Shown here one piece after another: positions 1 through 8,254 of a stretch of DNA of 36,396 nucleotides. Every line of letters begins with the position of its first letter. Positions within the stretch are counted from its first letter, which is position 1. The notes under the pieces are model-generated. The model did no database searches and was not told the origin of the DNA. It saw only the letters and a list, made by a program, of their open reading frames with translations. A program made the translations under genes and the position numbers. Origin of the DNA: Methyloprofundus sp. (GTDB lineage: Bacteria; Pseudomonadota; Gammaproteobacteria; Methylococcales; Methylomonadaceae); NCBI GenBank assembly GCA_012960135.1, contig DUBW01000040.1, forward strand, positions 64,491-100,886, read 5' to 3'.

Positions 1-107
1 CCTTTTATTTTGTCTCCACCTACGCTAACGCTCCGATTCCGACAAAACAACGGCCCTACGCCTTCTGGGGACTACCAGCCCACGCGTTCGCTCTCCATAG
101 CTGGCAG
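1..107. repeat. Dispersed repeat, copy 1 (cut by window edge)
   Basis: Positions 1-107 match 5749-5855 in the same orientation with only a handful of substitutions; similarity stops sharply after the shared CTGGCAG (101-107 and 5849-5855). The left part of this copy lies outside the window, so full length is unknown. No transposase is visible in or beside either copy. It encodes the last 16 or so codons of the disrupted reverse-strand gene to its right, so it appears to have replaced that gene's original 3' end. It could be a MITE-like or other non-autonomous element, or the end of a larger one. Confidence 0.85.
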
Positions 108-868
108 CGGTCGAGGTTGGTGTAGCGCGTGACATTTGCATGCTCATGCGAAACACCGCCTTCGCCCGGTGGACGGGGAATATCCATGAGTCCGTGTGGT
201 GAACCTGGGTTACCGTAGCTCATGATCACCATAAAAGGATGATACACTCCGTCGCTGTCCTTTTCGTTGGTAAACACAACATACGGCACGAGGTTTTGCC
301 CGAGCACGCCGTTAGATATGCCGTCGATCTGTAAGGTAGATGCCAATAGACCATCGCGAAATGCGGAGTAAACCGCGATGTCATAGCGCAGCGACTCGCC
401 TGTGCTTAGCGAGTTCTCGATAGTAAGCAGCATGGCGTTGGCGGCTATTCTAGTCCTCGCGTTTGTGCCAGGTGCATTAACGCCGTTGACCTTCACCTGC
501 GAGATGCACTTGCTGTCTACGCGGTCGACATTAAAATTCACGTCCTTGCTGATAAACGGCGCTGCCGAATTGCTTACGAACGAAGTTTTTGATGGGTTGA
601 AGTCGAACGGTACTGAGTAGTTTAATGGCGAATCGTAGAAAAACAGCTGCGTGGCATCGCGCGAACTGCTCACCAAACTAAAGCTACCGTTACTTAAATT
701 TACGTAGCTATTAGCGCCACTAAAACTATTGTTGCTAATTTATCTACCATTACCAGGGAAATTACCCATCGTCATCGTGGCTGTAGAGTTTACATAAATA
801 ATCCCGACAATGACTATTACTAAAGCGATCACCTGGACTATTCTCTTTGTTTCATTTGATATTTTCAT
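56..868 (-). pseudogene. Exported protein of unknown function, interrupted by an in-frame stop
   Basis: The likely start is ATG at 866-868, preceded by a GAGG-type ribosome site. It opens with an N-terminal membrane anchor or signal segment (MKISNETKRIVQVIALVIVI). The frame hits TAA at 740-742 after 42 codons, then continues open in the same frame to TAG at 56-58, about 228 more codons. Because the frame is exactly preserved, this looks like one gene with a nonsense mutation. A GTG or TTG near 674 could restart a 206-residue product, but that would lack the signal segment. The last 16 or so codons (from CQLWRANAW) lie in the dispersed repeat, so the natural C-terminus is probably lost. The body is rich in Ser, Asn and Thr, with a proline/glycine-rich C-terminal stretch (MDIPRPPGEGG). 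I do not recognise the family. Confidence 0.6.
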
Positions 869-1209
869 TATTTTAAACCTCGTAAGTTGCGTCAATAAAC
901 ACTTGATTTGAATAGAAGACAAAATCCGATCCTACTGCCAAATTGCGTAAATTACAGTACTAGTATATGTCTAAGTGCTGTTAATGTAGACTCGTGATTT
1001 ATTATCTTGAGTACACCCATACCGATAACTTTCTACCTGGTGCTATAAGCTGAACCATACTTAATCATTTTTCTAACTCACAAAAGAAATAACAAAAAAA
1101 CTGGGCATTAGAAAAAAAACCTTTTGTAATATTAGCATTTTATTATATTATAGGCGGATAGTATTTTTGTGACGCCCTTCACACTTTTTATAAATCAGGA
1201 GCCAGTCCC
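869..1209. other. Intergenic region between divergent genes
   Basis: A 341-base AT-rich gap between the leftward broken gene and the rightward sulfide-oxidation module. It should carry the promoter of the module. A TTGTAA at 1124-1129 followed by AT-rich hexamers around 1141-1152 is a weak candidate. An AGGAG-type ribosome site lies just upstream of the ATG at 1210. No ORF, RNA gene or repeat was recognised. Confidence 0.5.
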
Positions 1210-2301
1210 ATGTTATTTAAACAACTATTTGATAAAGAAAGCTATACTTATACTTATTTAATTGCCGACCCAGCGACTAAAGAAGCTGTTTTAATTGACC
1301 CAGTGAATACGCAACTGGCCGTGTACCTCACCTTACTACAAGAAAATGACTTTACTTTAAAGTACTCACTTGAAACTCATGTTCATGCTGATCATGTCAC
1401 TGCAAGTGGGCAATTAAGACAAAAAGTTGGCGCTAAAACTGCCGTTAGTTCGCTTTGTGGCGCAGACAGTGCTGATATTCAAATCCAGGATGGTGATGTA
1501 TTTGAATTCGGTGCTGATGAAAGTATCAAAGTCATCGCCACGCCAGGCCATACACCAGGCAGCACCTCTTTCTTATGGCGTGATAGAGTTTTTACCGGCG
1601 ATACTTTATTAATCAATGGCTGTGGACGTACGGACTTTCAAGGCGGCAGTGCCGAGGCACAATATGACAGCATTACTCAACGTTTATTCACGCTGTCTGA
1701 TGATACTATCGTTTACCCTGGCCATGATTATAAAGGTCGCTGGATTAGCAATATTGCCCAGGAACGCACTTCCAATACCAGAATAGCGGGGAAAACAAAA
1801 AAAGAATTCCTGGATATTATGGCCGACCTCAATTTACCTAAGCCTAAGCTACTTGATATGGCTGTTCCTGCGAACCTCTATTGCGGCATAGATGAAGAAC
1901 TTGCCAATCAGGATGCCGAACAACGCCTCGAGGGCTCTGATCCTAAACGTCAAACATCGACTATGGAAGATCTGGTCAACCAGGTCAAACAGAATATCAC
2001 TGAAATTGATCTACAAAAAGCCAAAGATATTATGACCAATAGCTCGGTCACTATTATTGATGTAAGAGAAGAGAGCGAATTTAATGCCGGGCATATAGAC
2101 CAGGCAGTCTTGTTACCTCGTGGGGTACTAGAATTTAAGATCAACTCAATAGCAGAACTTGCTGATAAATCGGCTGCCATTATCGTCTATTGTGCAACGG
2201 GGAAACGCTCCGCCCTTTCTGCCAACACCTTGCAGAATATGGGTTACACCAATGTATTATCTATTGCCGGTGGATATGAGGCTTGGAAACAACAAGTTTA
2301 G
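1210..2301 (+). CDS. Persulfide dioxygenase-rhodanese fusion (ETHE1-like MBL fold)
   Basis: A 363-residue two-domain enzyme. Residues about 1-240 are a metallo-beta-lactamase fold of the ETHE1/persulfide dioxygenase type: HVHADH at 57-62, TPGH with His114, GDT with Asp131, the ETHE1 hallmark GCGRTDF at 137-143, and GHDY with His172. Residues about 265-363 are a rhodanese domain with active-site Cys328 in VYCATGKRS. Family knowledge: the MBL domain oxidises glutathione persulfide to sulfite using mononuclear iron, and the rhodanese domain moves sulfane sulfur between glutathione, thiosulfate and sulfite. The adjacent sulfide:quinone oxidoreductase, 91 bases downstream, would supply the persulfide. 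It has an ATG start with a good AGGAG site. No signal peptide, so cytoplasmic. The fusion resembles the PRF class. Confidence 0.9.
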   Translation: MLFKQLFDKESYTYTYLIADPATKEAVLIDPVNTQLAVYLTLLQENDFTLKYSLETHVHADHVTASGQLRQKVGAKTAVSSLCGADSADIQIQDGDVFEFGADESIKVIATPGHTPGSTSFLWRDRVFTGDTLLINGCGRTDFQGGSAEAQYDSITQRLFTLSDDTIVYPGHDYKGRWISNIAQERTSNTRIAGKTKKEFLDIMADLNLPKPKLLDMAVPANLYCGIDEELANQDAEQRLEGSDPKRQTSTMEDLVNQVKQNITEIDLQKAKDIMTNSSVTIIDVREESEFNAGHIDQAVLLPRGVLEFKINSIAELADKSAAIIVYCATGKRSALSANTLQNMGYTNVLSIAGGYEAWKQQV

Positions 2302-2392
2302 AGAGTATTATTGACTTAGCAAAACCCAGGAATGTTTTGTAAATCATTACCCTACAAATAATAATAATTAACATCATATAAAGCGAGGATTT

Positions 2393-3655
2393 ATGTCTGA
2401 ACAACACCATTCTATTCTTATTGTGGGCGGAGGGGCTGCAGGGGTCTCTACTGCAAATAATATGCGTCGTAAAAACCCGACGATTAGTATTGCCCTGATC
2501 GAGCCTTCTGAAAAACATTATTATCAACCCGGCTTTACCATTATTGGCGGCGGTGCATATACGCTGGAAAGAGCTACCAAAAATGAAAAAGATCTCATCC
2601 ATTCAAGTGTCGTCTGGATTAAGGATTTTGCTGAGAGCTTTCAGCCCGATGAAAATACCGTTACTTTAAAATCTGGGGATGTTATCAGCTATGACTTTTT
2701 AGTCGTTTGCCCTGGGCTACAATTGGATTTTAATAAAATTGATGGTTTGGTTGAAACATTAGGTAAAAATGGTGTTTGCAGCAATTACTCTCCAGATACC
2801 GTTGAATATACCTGGGAAGTCCTGCAAAAAATCGAGTCGGGAAATTGCTTGTTTACCCAGCCTCCCATGCCTATAAAATGTGCTGGCGCGCCACAAAAAA
2901 TCATGTATCTAGCAGCCGACCGTTTCCGTAAAAAGGGCATCGCAGATAAAGTGAATGTAGAATTTCTAAACGCCGGCCCGGGTATGTTCGGCGTGCCTTT
3001 CTTTGCTAAGGCACTGAGCAAAGTTATCGCAGATTATGGAATTAACACACACTTTAATCATAATTTAGTGGCGATTGATGGTGCGGCTAAAACTGCAACC
3101 TTTGAAGCGACTGATGCCGACGGTAACAAGTCTACAGTGACTAAAGAATTTGACATGATTCATGTTACCCCGCCGCAAAGTGCGCCTGACTTTATCAAAA
3201 CCAGTCCACTGGCAAATGATGGTGGCTGGGTAGATGTTAATCAGGCGACTTTACAGCATAATAAATACCCCAATATTTTTGGCTTAGGTGATGCGGGCTC
3301 AACACCAAATGCCAAAACTGCTGCCGCTGTTAGAAAACAAGTACCTGTTGTGGTCGATAATATCCTCAAGTTACTAGAAAGCAATGAAAATAACCTGGTT
3401 GAAGGCTATGATGGGTATGGTTCATGTCCGTTAACTACCTCATTAAATACGGTGATGTTAGCTGAATTTGCTTATGCCGGAAAAGTAACGCCATCATTCC
3501 CATTTCTGGATCCTAGAACCAATAGCCGCCTGTGGTGGTTTGGAAAAATATTCGGTTTTCCATGGTTATATTGGCATATTATGATTAAAGGAATTCGCTT
3601 TGATATTCCTCATAAAGCATCTTATGTGGAAAAATTAACTAAAGAAGATTCTTAA
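2393..3655 (+). CDS. sqr: Sulfide:quinone oxidoreductase (type II-like)
   Basis: A 420-residue flavoprotein. The N-terminus has the FAD dinucleotide fold (ILIVGGGAAGVS; GGGAAG at residues 12-17). Two redox cysteines typical of SQR are visible: Cys163 in PIKCAGAPQK and Cys345 in GYGSCPLTT. A second FAD contact is GLGDAGSTPNAKTAAA. The C-terminal amphipathic stretch rich in Trp and Phe (LWWFGKIFGFPWLYWH) fits monotopic membrane binding and quinone access. Family role: oxidises H2S, passes electrons to the quinone pool and transfers sulfane sulfur to an acceptor such as glutathione. Placement between a persulfide dioxygenase and a SulP transporter supports sulfide detoxification or oxidation. 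RBS AGCGAGG precedes the ATG. Confidence 0.93.
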   Translation: MSEQHHSILIVGGGAAGVSTANNMRRKNPTISIALIEPSEKHYYQPGFTIIGGGAYTLERATKNEKDLIHSSVVWIKDFAESFQPDENTVTLKSGDVISYDFLVVCPGLQLDFNKIDGLVETLGKNGVCSNYSPDTVEYTWEVLQKIESGNCLFTQPPMPIKCAGAPQKIMYLAADRFRKKGIADKVNVEFLNAGPGMFGVPFFAKALSKVIADYGINTHFNHNLVAIDGAAKTATFEATDADGNKSTVTKEFDMIHVTPPQSAPDFIKTSPLANDGGWVDVNQATLQHNKYPNIFGLGDAGSTPNAKTAAAVRKQVPVVVDNILKLLESNENNLVEGYDGYGSCPLTTSLNTVMLAEFAYAGKVTPSFPFLDPRTNSRLWWFGKIFGFPWLYWHIMIKGIRFDIPHKASYVEKLTKEDS

Positions 3656-3692
3656 TCCCAATAAGCTGCCAAACTGGTTTGATAAATAGGTT

Positions 3693-3766
3693 GTAGAGCG
3701 GACTTCAGTCCGCTATGCAAGACACAAGGATCGAGCCCCAGAACCGCGAACTGAAGTTCACTCTAC
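3693..3766. repeat. REP palindrome pair (REP-1)
   Basis: Two imperfect palindromic units in inverted orientation. The left unit (3693-3714) begins GTAGAGCGGACTTCAGTCC. The right unit (3745-3766) is its near reverse complement ending CACTCTAC. Each unit folds on itself and the pair can also fold together. The same unit occurs at 8223-8248 and 25439-25504, with relatives at 6511-6570 and 29123-29181. Here it sits between sqr and the SulP gene, where it could stabilise or attenuate the message. Confidence 0.85.
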
Positions 3767-3808
3767 TTATTCATCAATCTCTAAATTCCGTCCACGCATA
3801 AAACCTTC

Positions 3809-5542
3809 ATGGCTTCACCACAAACCAGTCACTGGATTAATTCCTATTTCCCTATCTCAAGCTGGTTAAAAAATTACACTAGAAAAGACCTGAACGGTGA
3901 TATTTTTGCTGGCATTATTACAGCTATTTTACTGGTTCCTCAAGGGATTGCCTATGCAATGCTGGCAGGACTCCCCCCACAAATGGGCTTGTATGCCAGT
4001 ATTTTACCTCCGCTTATTTATACGCTTTTAGGCACCAGCAGAACTTTATCTGTTGGCCCGGTTTCTATTGCCGCAATTATGATTGCCAGCGTCTTGACTG
4101 CGCCCGAAATCACCCCGTTAGGTAGCACGGTTGAAAATGCCATTATTCTGGCAGCGGAAGGTGGTTTCATTTTATTATTTATGGCTATGCTACGTATGGG
4201 CGGATTAGTCAATTTCATCAGCCACCCGGTGTTAACCGGATTTACCAGCGGCGCAGCAATACTGATCGTATTAAGCCAGATTCCACATCTACTGGGTTTA
4301 TCCAAAAATCAGTGTGGTTTTGACCTGCCCTGCTATAACGCTTACTTGCAACAATTCAACCACTATACAGTGGGACTTAGCCTGTTTAGCATTGCATTGC
4401 TACTCTCATTCGGCGCTCCTTTGGCAACACTACTAAAGCGCTTTAATGTTAAAACCAACGTCATTGTTGGCCTGAGTAAATCAGCCCCTTTATTAGCCGT
4501 TATCATTACCACTTTACTTGTGACTGTCTATCAATTATCTGGCTTGCAAAATGTGGCTATCGTTGGAGAAATCCAGCCTGGCTTACCCGACATCAGCTTT
4601 ACATTTTTCACCAATATGCCTCGGTGGCAAGCACTCCTACCCGGCGCGACTTTTATCGCCATTATTGCCTATGTTGAAAGCGTCGCAATTGCCAAAGTCA
4701 CCGCAACTTTAAGAAACCAAAAAATCAATCCCAATCAGGAATTGATTGCCTTAGGCACTGCCAACCTGGTAACGGCATTTTCCGGCGGCATGTCAGTAGC
4801 GGGTGGATTTAGTCGTACCATGGTTAATTTCTCAGCAGGCGCGCGTACGCAAATGGCTATGCTGATAGCCGTCTTGATACTCAGCATCGCGGTTATCTTT
4901 TTTACCGAGCAATTCACCTATCTGCCCAAAGCCGCGCTAGCCGCAGTCATCCTGATTGCTATTTTTCCATTAATAAAATTACGGGAAATCATAACTACGT
5001 GGAAATATGACCAAGGCGACGGCATTGCAGAATTAATCACCTTACTTGGTGTACTTGCCTTAGGCATAGAAGAAGGTATCGCTCTGGGCGTAATTATCAC
5101 CATCATCAGTTATTTACGCAGAACCAGTCGACCACATATTGCAGTGGTAGGTCGTATCAAGGAGACAGAACATTTTAGAAATATAAACCGCCACGAGGTC
5201 GAAACCTGGGAAAATCTATTATTAATCAGAATTGATGAAAATATCAGTTTCGCCAATGTCAGTTATATTATCGACTTTATAGAAGTCGAAACCCTTAATA
5301 GTGCAGGACTAAAACATATTGTGCTGATTTTCTCATCGGTCAGTTATATCGATAGTACAGCTTTTGAAGCGCTCGAAAACCTTATCCAGGCTTTACATAA
5401 CAAACATATTTTGTTGCATTTAGCAGAAGTTAAAGGCCCGGTTTTAGATAAACTGCAGCAAACAAACTTTCTGGATCAGTTAAATCCAGGAGAAGTATTT
5501 TTTCAAACTGTTGATGCGGTAGACTCACTGAGCAACAAATAA
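3809..5542 (+). CDS. SulP-family anion transporter with STAS domain
   Basis: A 577-residue inner-membrane protein. Residues about 15-430 hold many hydrophobic helices and the SulP opening pattern (LNGDIFAGIITAILLVPQGIAYA, listed here by its key residues PQG and YA). The segment VAGGFSRTMVNFSAGARTQMA is typical of SulP/SLC26. Residues about 445-570 form a STAS domain (SYIDSTAFEALENL). Family members carry sulfate, other oxyanions or bicarbonate. Following the dioxygenase and sqr genes, export of sulfite, sulfate or thiosulfate from sulfide oxidation is the most economical guess; bicarbonate or sulfate uptake cannot be excluded. The gap to sqr is 153 bases and contains REP-1. The ATG start has no strong Shine-Dalgarno. 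Confidence 0.9.
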   Translation: MASPQTSHWINSYFPISSWLKNYTRKDLNGDIFAGIITAILLVPQGIAYAMLAGLPPQMGLYASILPPLIYTLLGTSRTLSVGPVSIAAIMIASVLTAPEITPLGSTVENAIILAAEGGFILLFMAMLRMGGLVNFISHPVLTGFTSGAAILIVLSQIPHLLGLSKNQCGFDLPCYNAYLQQFNHYTVGLSLFSIALLLSFGAPLATLLKRFNVKTNVIVGLSKSAPLLAVIITTLLVTVYQLSGLQNVAIVGEIQPGLPDISFTFFTNMPRWQALLPGATFIAIIAYVESVAIAKVTATLRNQKINPNQELIALGTANLVTAFSGGMSVAGGFSRTMVNFSAGARTQMAMLIAVLILSIAVIFFTEQFTYLPKAALAAVILIAIFPLIKLREIITTWKYDQGDGIAELITLLGVLALGIEEGIALGVIITIISYLRRTSRPHIAVVGRIKETEHFRNINRHEVETWENLLLIRIDENISFANVSYIIDFIEVETLNSAGLKHIVLIFSSVSYIDSTAFEALENLIQALHNKHILLHLAEVKGPVLDKLQQTNFLDQLNPGEVFFQTVDAVDSLSNK

Positions 5543-5583
5543 TTCCACTGCTAAGGCACCTAGAAATAAACGGGGAGTCGCTA

Positions 5584-5628
5584 TTTTTGCGAAAGCTTGT
5601 TTTGGGCAGCCCAAACAAGCGGCAAAAA
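5584..5628. repeat. Imperfect hairpin at the outer edge of repeat copy 2
   Basis: A long interrupted palindrome: TTTTTGC, GCTTGTTTTGGGC, one-base loop, GCCCAAACAAGC, GCAAAAA. It lies 41 bases after the SulP stop at the start of the segment leading into the dispersed repeat. It could be a structured end of the mobile element or serve as the SulP transcription end, although no clean T-run follows on the + strand. Confidence 0.6.
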
Positions 5629-5748
5629 CTTCACGCGACCACTAATGCCTTCAGCGCCCTAGACGTCCTGCGTACGTGCCACTACCATCGTAAACTCGGT
5701 TCTGGCTTCGTAACACTCTCTCAAATGACTGGACGGCGTTTCAGAATG

Positions 5749-5855
5749 CCTTTTATTTTGTCTCCACCTACGCTAGCGCTACGATTCCGACAAAACAACG
5801 GCCCTACGCCTTCTGGAGACTACCAGCCCTCGCGTTCGCTTTCCATGGCTGGCAG
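5749..5855. repeat. Dispersed repeat, copy 2
   Basis: Matches 1-107 at roughly 93-95% by eye in the same orientation, with the same right boundary (CTGGCAG). Copy 1 is cut by the window edge, so the element probably extends left here, perhaps to the hairpin at 5584-5628, giving about 270 bases. The following gene remnant lacks its N-terminal coding part, so this element may have removed it. No credible ORF or transposase is seen inside. Confidence 0.85.
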
Positions 5856-5904
5856 TGTATGTTATTTAACCCTGCAAAGGGTTTTTTATTTACTACCGCT
5901 CTGT

Positions 5905-6513
5905 TAATCATTACATCCTGCATTCCTTAATATTACTCAGGTACATACAAAGGCCGAACAAGGCAATTTTCCCGGTGATAATGACATGGGTAGCTGGCTA
6001 TTCGATTATGGCATAGCAATTTGATCCCGCTGGCCTGTTGCTGAAACGCTGGCATACAACTTTAAGCCCTCCCCTCCAATCGTCAATAAAGGCTTCTTAC
6101 TCACACGAGTATAGTGGCAGCTCGATCCAGAATTAGGCCAGAAAATTAATATTGATATTATTTCTGTACACCTTGATTTTTCCAGGCAGGCGGTTCGAGA
6201 AAAGCAGATAGCCGAGATACAGTAACTATTATCCACCAGAAATACCCCCTTAATCATATTAGGTGATTTTAACAGTGGTTGGTTTACTGAGAAGTCGGCT
6301 ATTAAAAAACTTGCTGAAAAGGGAGAATTACAAGTATATAAACCCCTGACAGATAATTTATCTACTTATGGCGATAACCATCGACTAGACTGGATATTAA
6401 TTTCCCACGAGCTAGAACTTATAAACTACATAGTCGTGCCAGGCAATCTTTCTGATCATCTTATTGTAGTCGCAGATATACAATTAAAGAACGCGCAGGC
6501 TATTGATAAATAG
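5905..6513 (+). pseudogene. Endonuclease/exonuclease/phosphatase family remnant
   Basis: One frame (positions 1 mod 3) gives a coherent C-terminal EEP-fold protein of about 200 residues: HLDFSRQ, then LIILGDFNSGW (the Asp/Asn metal and catalytic signature), RLDWILISHELEL, and SDHLIVVADI (final Asp-His motif). It is broken by TGA at 6022-6024 (in AI*SRWP), TAG at 6112-6114 (RV*WQ) and TAA at 6223-6225 (EIQ*LLS), with no frameshift. All three stops are one transition from Trp or Gln. The N-terminal third of the family is absent; the dispersed repeat lies immediately upstream. The terminal TAG (6511-6513) lies at the edge of a REP unit. Almost certainly non-functional. Confidence 0.85.
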
Positions 6514-6570
6514 GAAGCGCGGGCTTCAGCCTCGCATAGTACCATTCAGGGCTGAAGACCCCGCTTCCTA
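6511..6570. repeat. REP-like palindrome pair (REP-2)
   Basis: Inverted units TAGGAAGCGCGGGCTTCAGC at the left (from 6511) and GGGCTGAAGACCCCGCTTCC ending about 6570. It shares the CTTCAG core and overall plan of the GTAGAGCGGACT family but has a different head. It lies between the EEP pseudogene and the YbjQ-family gene. Confidence 0.75.
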
Positions 6571-6656
6571 AATCGCTATTTATTGCGTAAGCTATGTAAC
6601 TTTCATGTTATGTTTATTCACTCACTCTTTATTTTTATAATCCCTGAGGAAACAAA

Positions 6657-6980
6657 ATGCAATTTTCAACCACACCTGAAATCCCATGTAAAACTATCCA
6701 GGAAAACCTGGGAGTTGTCACAGGTAATGTCGTGCAATCCAAGCATGTGGGACGTGATCTTATGGCGGGATTAAAAGGGATTATTGGCGGGGAAATTGTC
6801 GGCTATACCGAAATGTTAGCCGATGCCAGAGACATTGCCATCGAGAGAATGGTCGATGAAGCAAACAAGCGCGGAGCCGATGCAATTATTAATATACGCT
6901 TTACGACCAGTGCCATTATGGCTAATGCCTCTGAAATTCTTGCCTATGGCACAGCTGTAAAATTAACAGACCCGTCATAA
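6657..6980 (+). CDS. YbjQ/UPF0145 family protein
   Basis: A 107-residue cytoplasmic protein without signal peptide. Family features seen: N-terminal strand pattern ending in VVTGNVVQSKHVGRD, then a GLKGIIGGEIVGYTEML segment, ARDIAIERMVDEA, and GADAIINIRFTTS. This family (also called putative heavy-metal-binding domain) forms small oligomeric rings in known structures; its role is not settled. The start ATG at 6657 follows a GAGGAAACAAA ribosome site. The next gene begins 15 bases after its stop, so the two are probably co-transcribed. Confidence 0.85.
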   Translation: MQFSTTPEIPCKTIQENLGVVTGNVVQSKHVGRDLMAGLKGIIGGEIVGYTEMLADARDIAIERMVDEANKRGADAIINIRFTTSAIMANASEILAYGTAVKLTDPS

Positions 6981-6995
6981 TTATCCTGCTCTCTT

Positions 6996-7877
6996 ATGCA
7001 TAATACTAAACAGACCCTGGGGTTTATCGGTATCGGGCTAATGGGGCAGCCCATGACACTGAGATTATTAGCTGCAGGTTATCGCGTTAATGTCTGGAAC
7101 CGTACCGCAGAAAAACTCAGCACAGTAACGAAAGCCGGTGCAGTACCTTGTGCGAGTGTCGCTGAACTAGTCGAGCAATCCGGTATTATCCTACTGTGCC
7201 TTGCGGATAGTCCAATCGTCGAGGATATCGTTAAACAACATATTCTTATCCAAGGTAACAAACATAAATTGCTGATTGATTTATCCAGCACTCACCCTGA
7301 AGTAACCCGTCAATTAGCTCAGTTATTACACCATAATTGCGCCATGGATTGGGTTGATGCTCCCGTTTCTGGTGGTGTGGCCGGAGCGACTAACGGCAGT
7401 CTTGCCATTATGGCTGGCGGCAATAAAAAGTCCGTTCAGATTGCCCGTGAGGTTTTAGCTCCCTTATACAGCCAACTGACGCATATGGGCGATGTGGGTA
7501 GCGGTCAGGTGACCAAGGTTTGCAACCAAATGATCGTGAGTTGCAATATTCTGGTTATTGCAGAAATGCTTGCATTGGCAGAAAAATCTGGCGTTGATAG
7601 CAGTAAAATTGCCACGGCTCTGGCGGGTGGCTTTGCCGATTCCAAACCCTTGCAAATTGTCGCTCCTGAAATGGCGAATAGCAACTTCACACCGGTAAAA
7701 TGGCGCGTAAAAACATTATTAAAAGACCTTAATATGGCGACTGATTTAGCCAGCACCCAATCAACCGCTACGCCTATGTCAGCTCTAGCTGCACAACTTA
7801 TGCAGCTACATGGTAGCCGAGGTTTTTTAGAACAAGACCCTGCTACTTTAATCAAACTCTATAACGATAAAAAATAA
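6996..7877 (+). CDS. NAD(P)-dependent beta-hydroxyacid dehydrogenase
   Basis: A 293-residue member of the 3-hydroxyisobutyrate / tartronate-semialdehyde reductase family. The N-terminal Rossmann fold shows GFIGIGLMGQPM at about 9-20. The substrate-binding signature is DAPVSGGVAGATNGSLAIM. The catalytic lysine is K174 in GQVTKVCNQ. The C-terminal helical domain contains DLNMATDLA. The substrate cannot be told from sequence: glyoxylate/succinic-semialdehyde reductase, tartronate-semialdehyde reductase and 3-hydroxyisobutyrate dehydrogenase are all possible. Cytoplasmic. Likely co-transcribed with the YbjQ-family gene upstream. Confidence 0.88.
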   Translation: MHNTKQTLGFIGIGLMGQPMTLRLLAAGYRVNVWNRTAEKLSTVTKAGAVPCASVAELVEQSGIILLCLADSPIVEDIVKQHILIQGNKHKLLIDLSSTHPEVTRQLAQLLHHNCAMDWVDAPVSGGVAGATNGSLAIMAGGNKKSVQIAREVLAPLYSQLTHMGDVGSGQVTKVCNQMIVSCNILVIAEMLALAEKSGVDSSKIATALAGGFADSKPLQIVAPEMANSNFTPVKWRVKTLLKDLNMATDLASTQSTATPMSALAAQLMQLHGSRGFLEQDPATLIKLYNDKK

Positions 7878-8009
7878 TCTCCATAAACTATATCGCAGGC
7901 AAAGAATGCCAAATCACACAGATAAAATTCACCCAGCAGAAAATTCAAACCCTTGTTTTTAAATTATGTTTTCGACTCGAAACATTTTTCACTTAAAATA
8001 TCATTTTTT

Positions 8010-8207
8010 TTGATGGACACTCACTAAATTATTGATATATACTTCGTCCCACTTGAGGGAATTAAGTAAATAATAATAGGGACAGCGAGGTAAGATTGCT
8101 TAACAAATAAAAATAATAAATAAGTTTAAAAAGGAATAGTTTTCCATTTAAAAATAAAAATAATAAAGTTTAAATACTCTAAAAACCTGCTTAACGCGGG
8201 TTTTTTT
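8010..8207 (+). ncRNA. Candidate small RNA (speculative)
   Basis: TTGATG at 8010-8015 and TGATAT at 8033-8038 are 17 bases apart, a plausible sigma-70 promoter. A terminator-like hairpin ends near 8207. The interval between would give a transcript of roughly 160 bases without an ORF, including a short stem TCCC/GGGA near 8047-8061. Nothing matches a known RNA family that I recognise. In such AT-rich DNA the promoter match may be chance. Confidence 0.2.
8181..8207 (+). terminator. Rho-independent terminator
   Basis: AAACCTGC / GCGGGTTT stem (one G-T pair) with a short loop, followed by seven T. It could end transcription from the hydroxyacid dehydrogenase gene or from a small RNA; on the other strand the A-run also gives a weaker terminator for the TonB receptor gene. 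Confidence 0.7.
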
Positions 8208-8222
8208 ATACCTTTTTTTCAT

Positions 8223-8248
8223 GTAGAGCGGACTTCAGTCCACTCTAC
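8223..8248. repeat. Single REP unit (REP-3)
   Basis: GTAGAGCGGACTTCAGTCC followed by ACTCTAC folds into one hairpin (GTAGAG/CTCTAC and GGACT/AGTCC). Same family as REP-1 and REP-4. It lies 6 bases beyond the TonB receptor stop codon, the usual 3'-end location for REPs. Confidence 0.85.
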
Positions 8249-8254
8249 ATCCGT

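Larger units (their letters stand above)
7878..8254. other. AT-rich intergenic region with candidate promoter and terminator
   Basis: Gap between convergent genes. It is very A/T rich and contains no credible ORF. Inside it lie a promoter-like pair, a hairpin terminator and a REP unit, listed separately. The remainder shows nothing recognised. Confidence 0.6.

Noticed and set aside
5587-5907. 106-codon ORF on the + strand after the SulP gene
   Set aside because: It lies across the hairpin and dispersed repeat, has low-complexity unlike-protein composition and no recognisable domain; the repeat explains the sequence.
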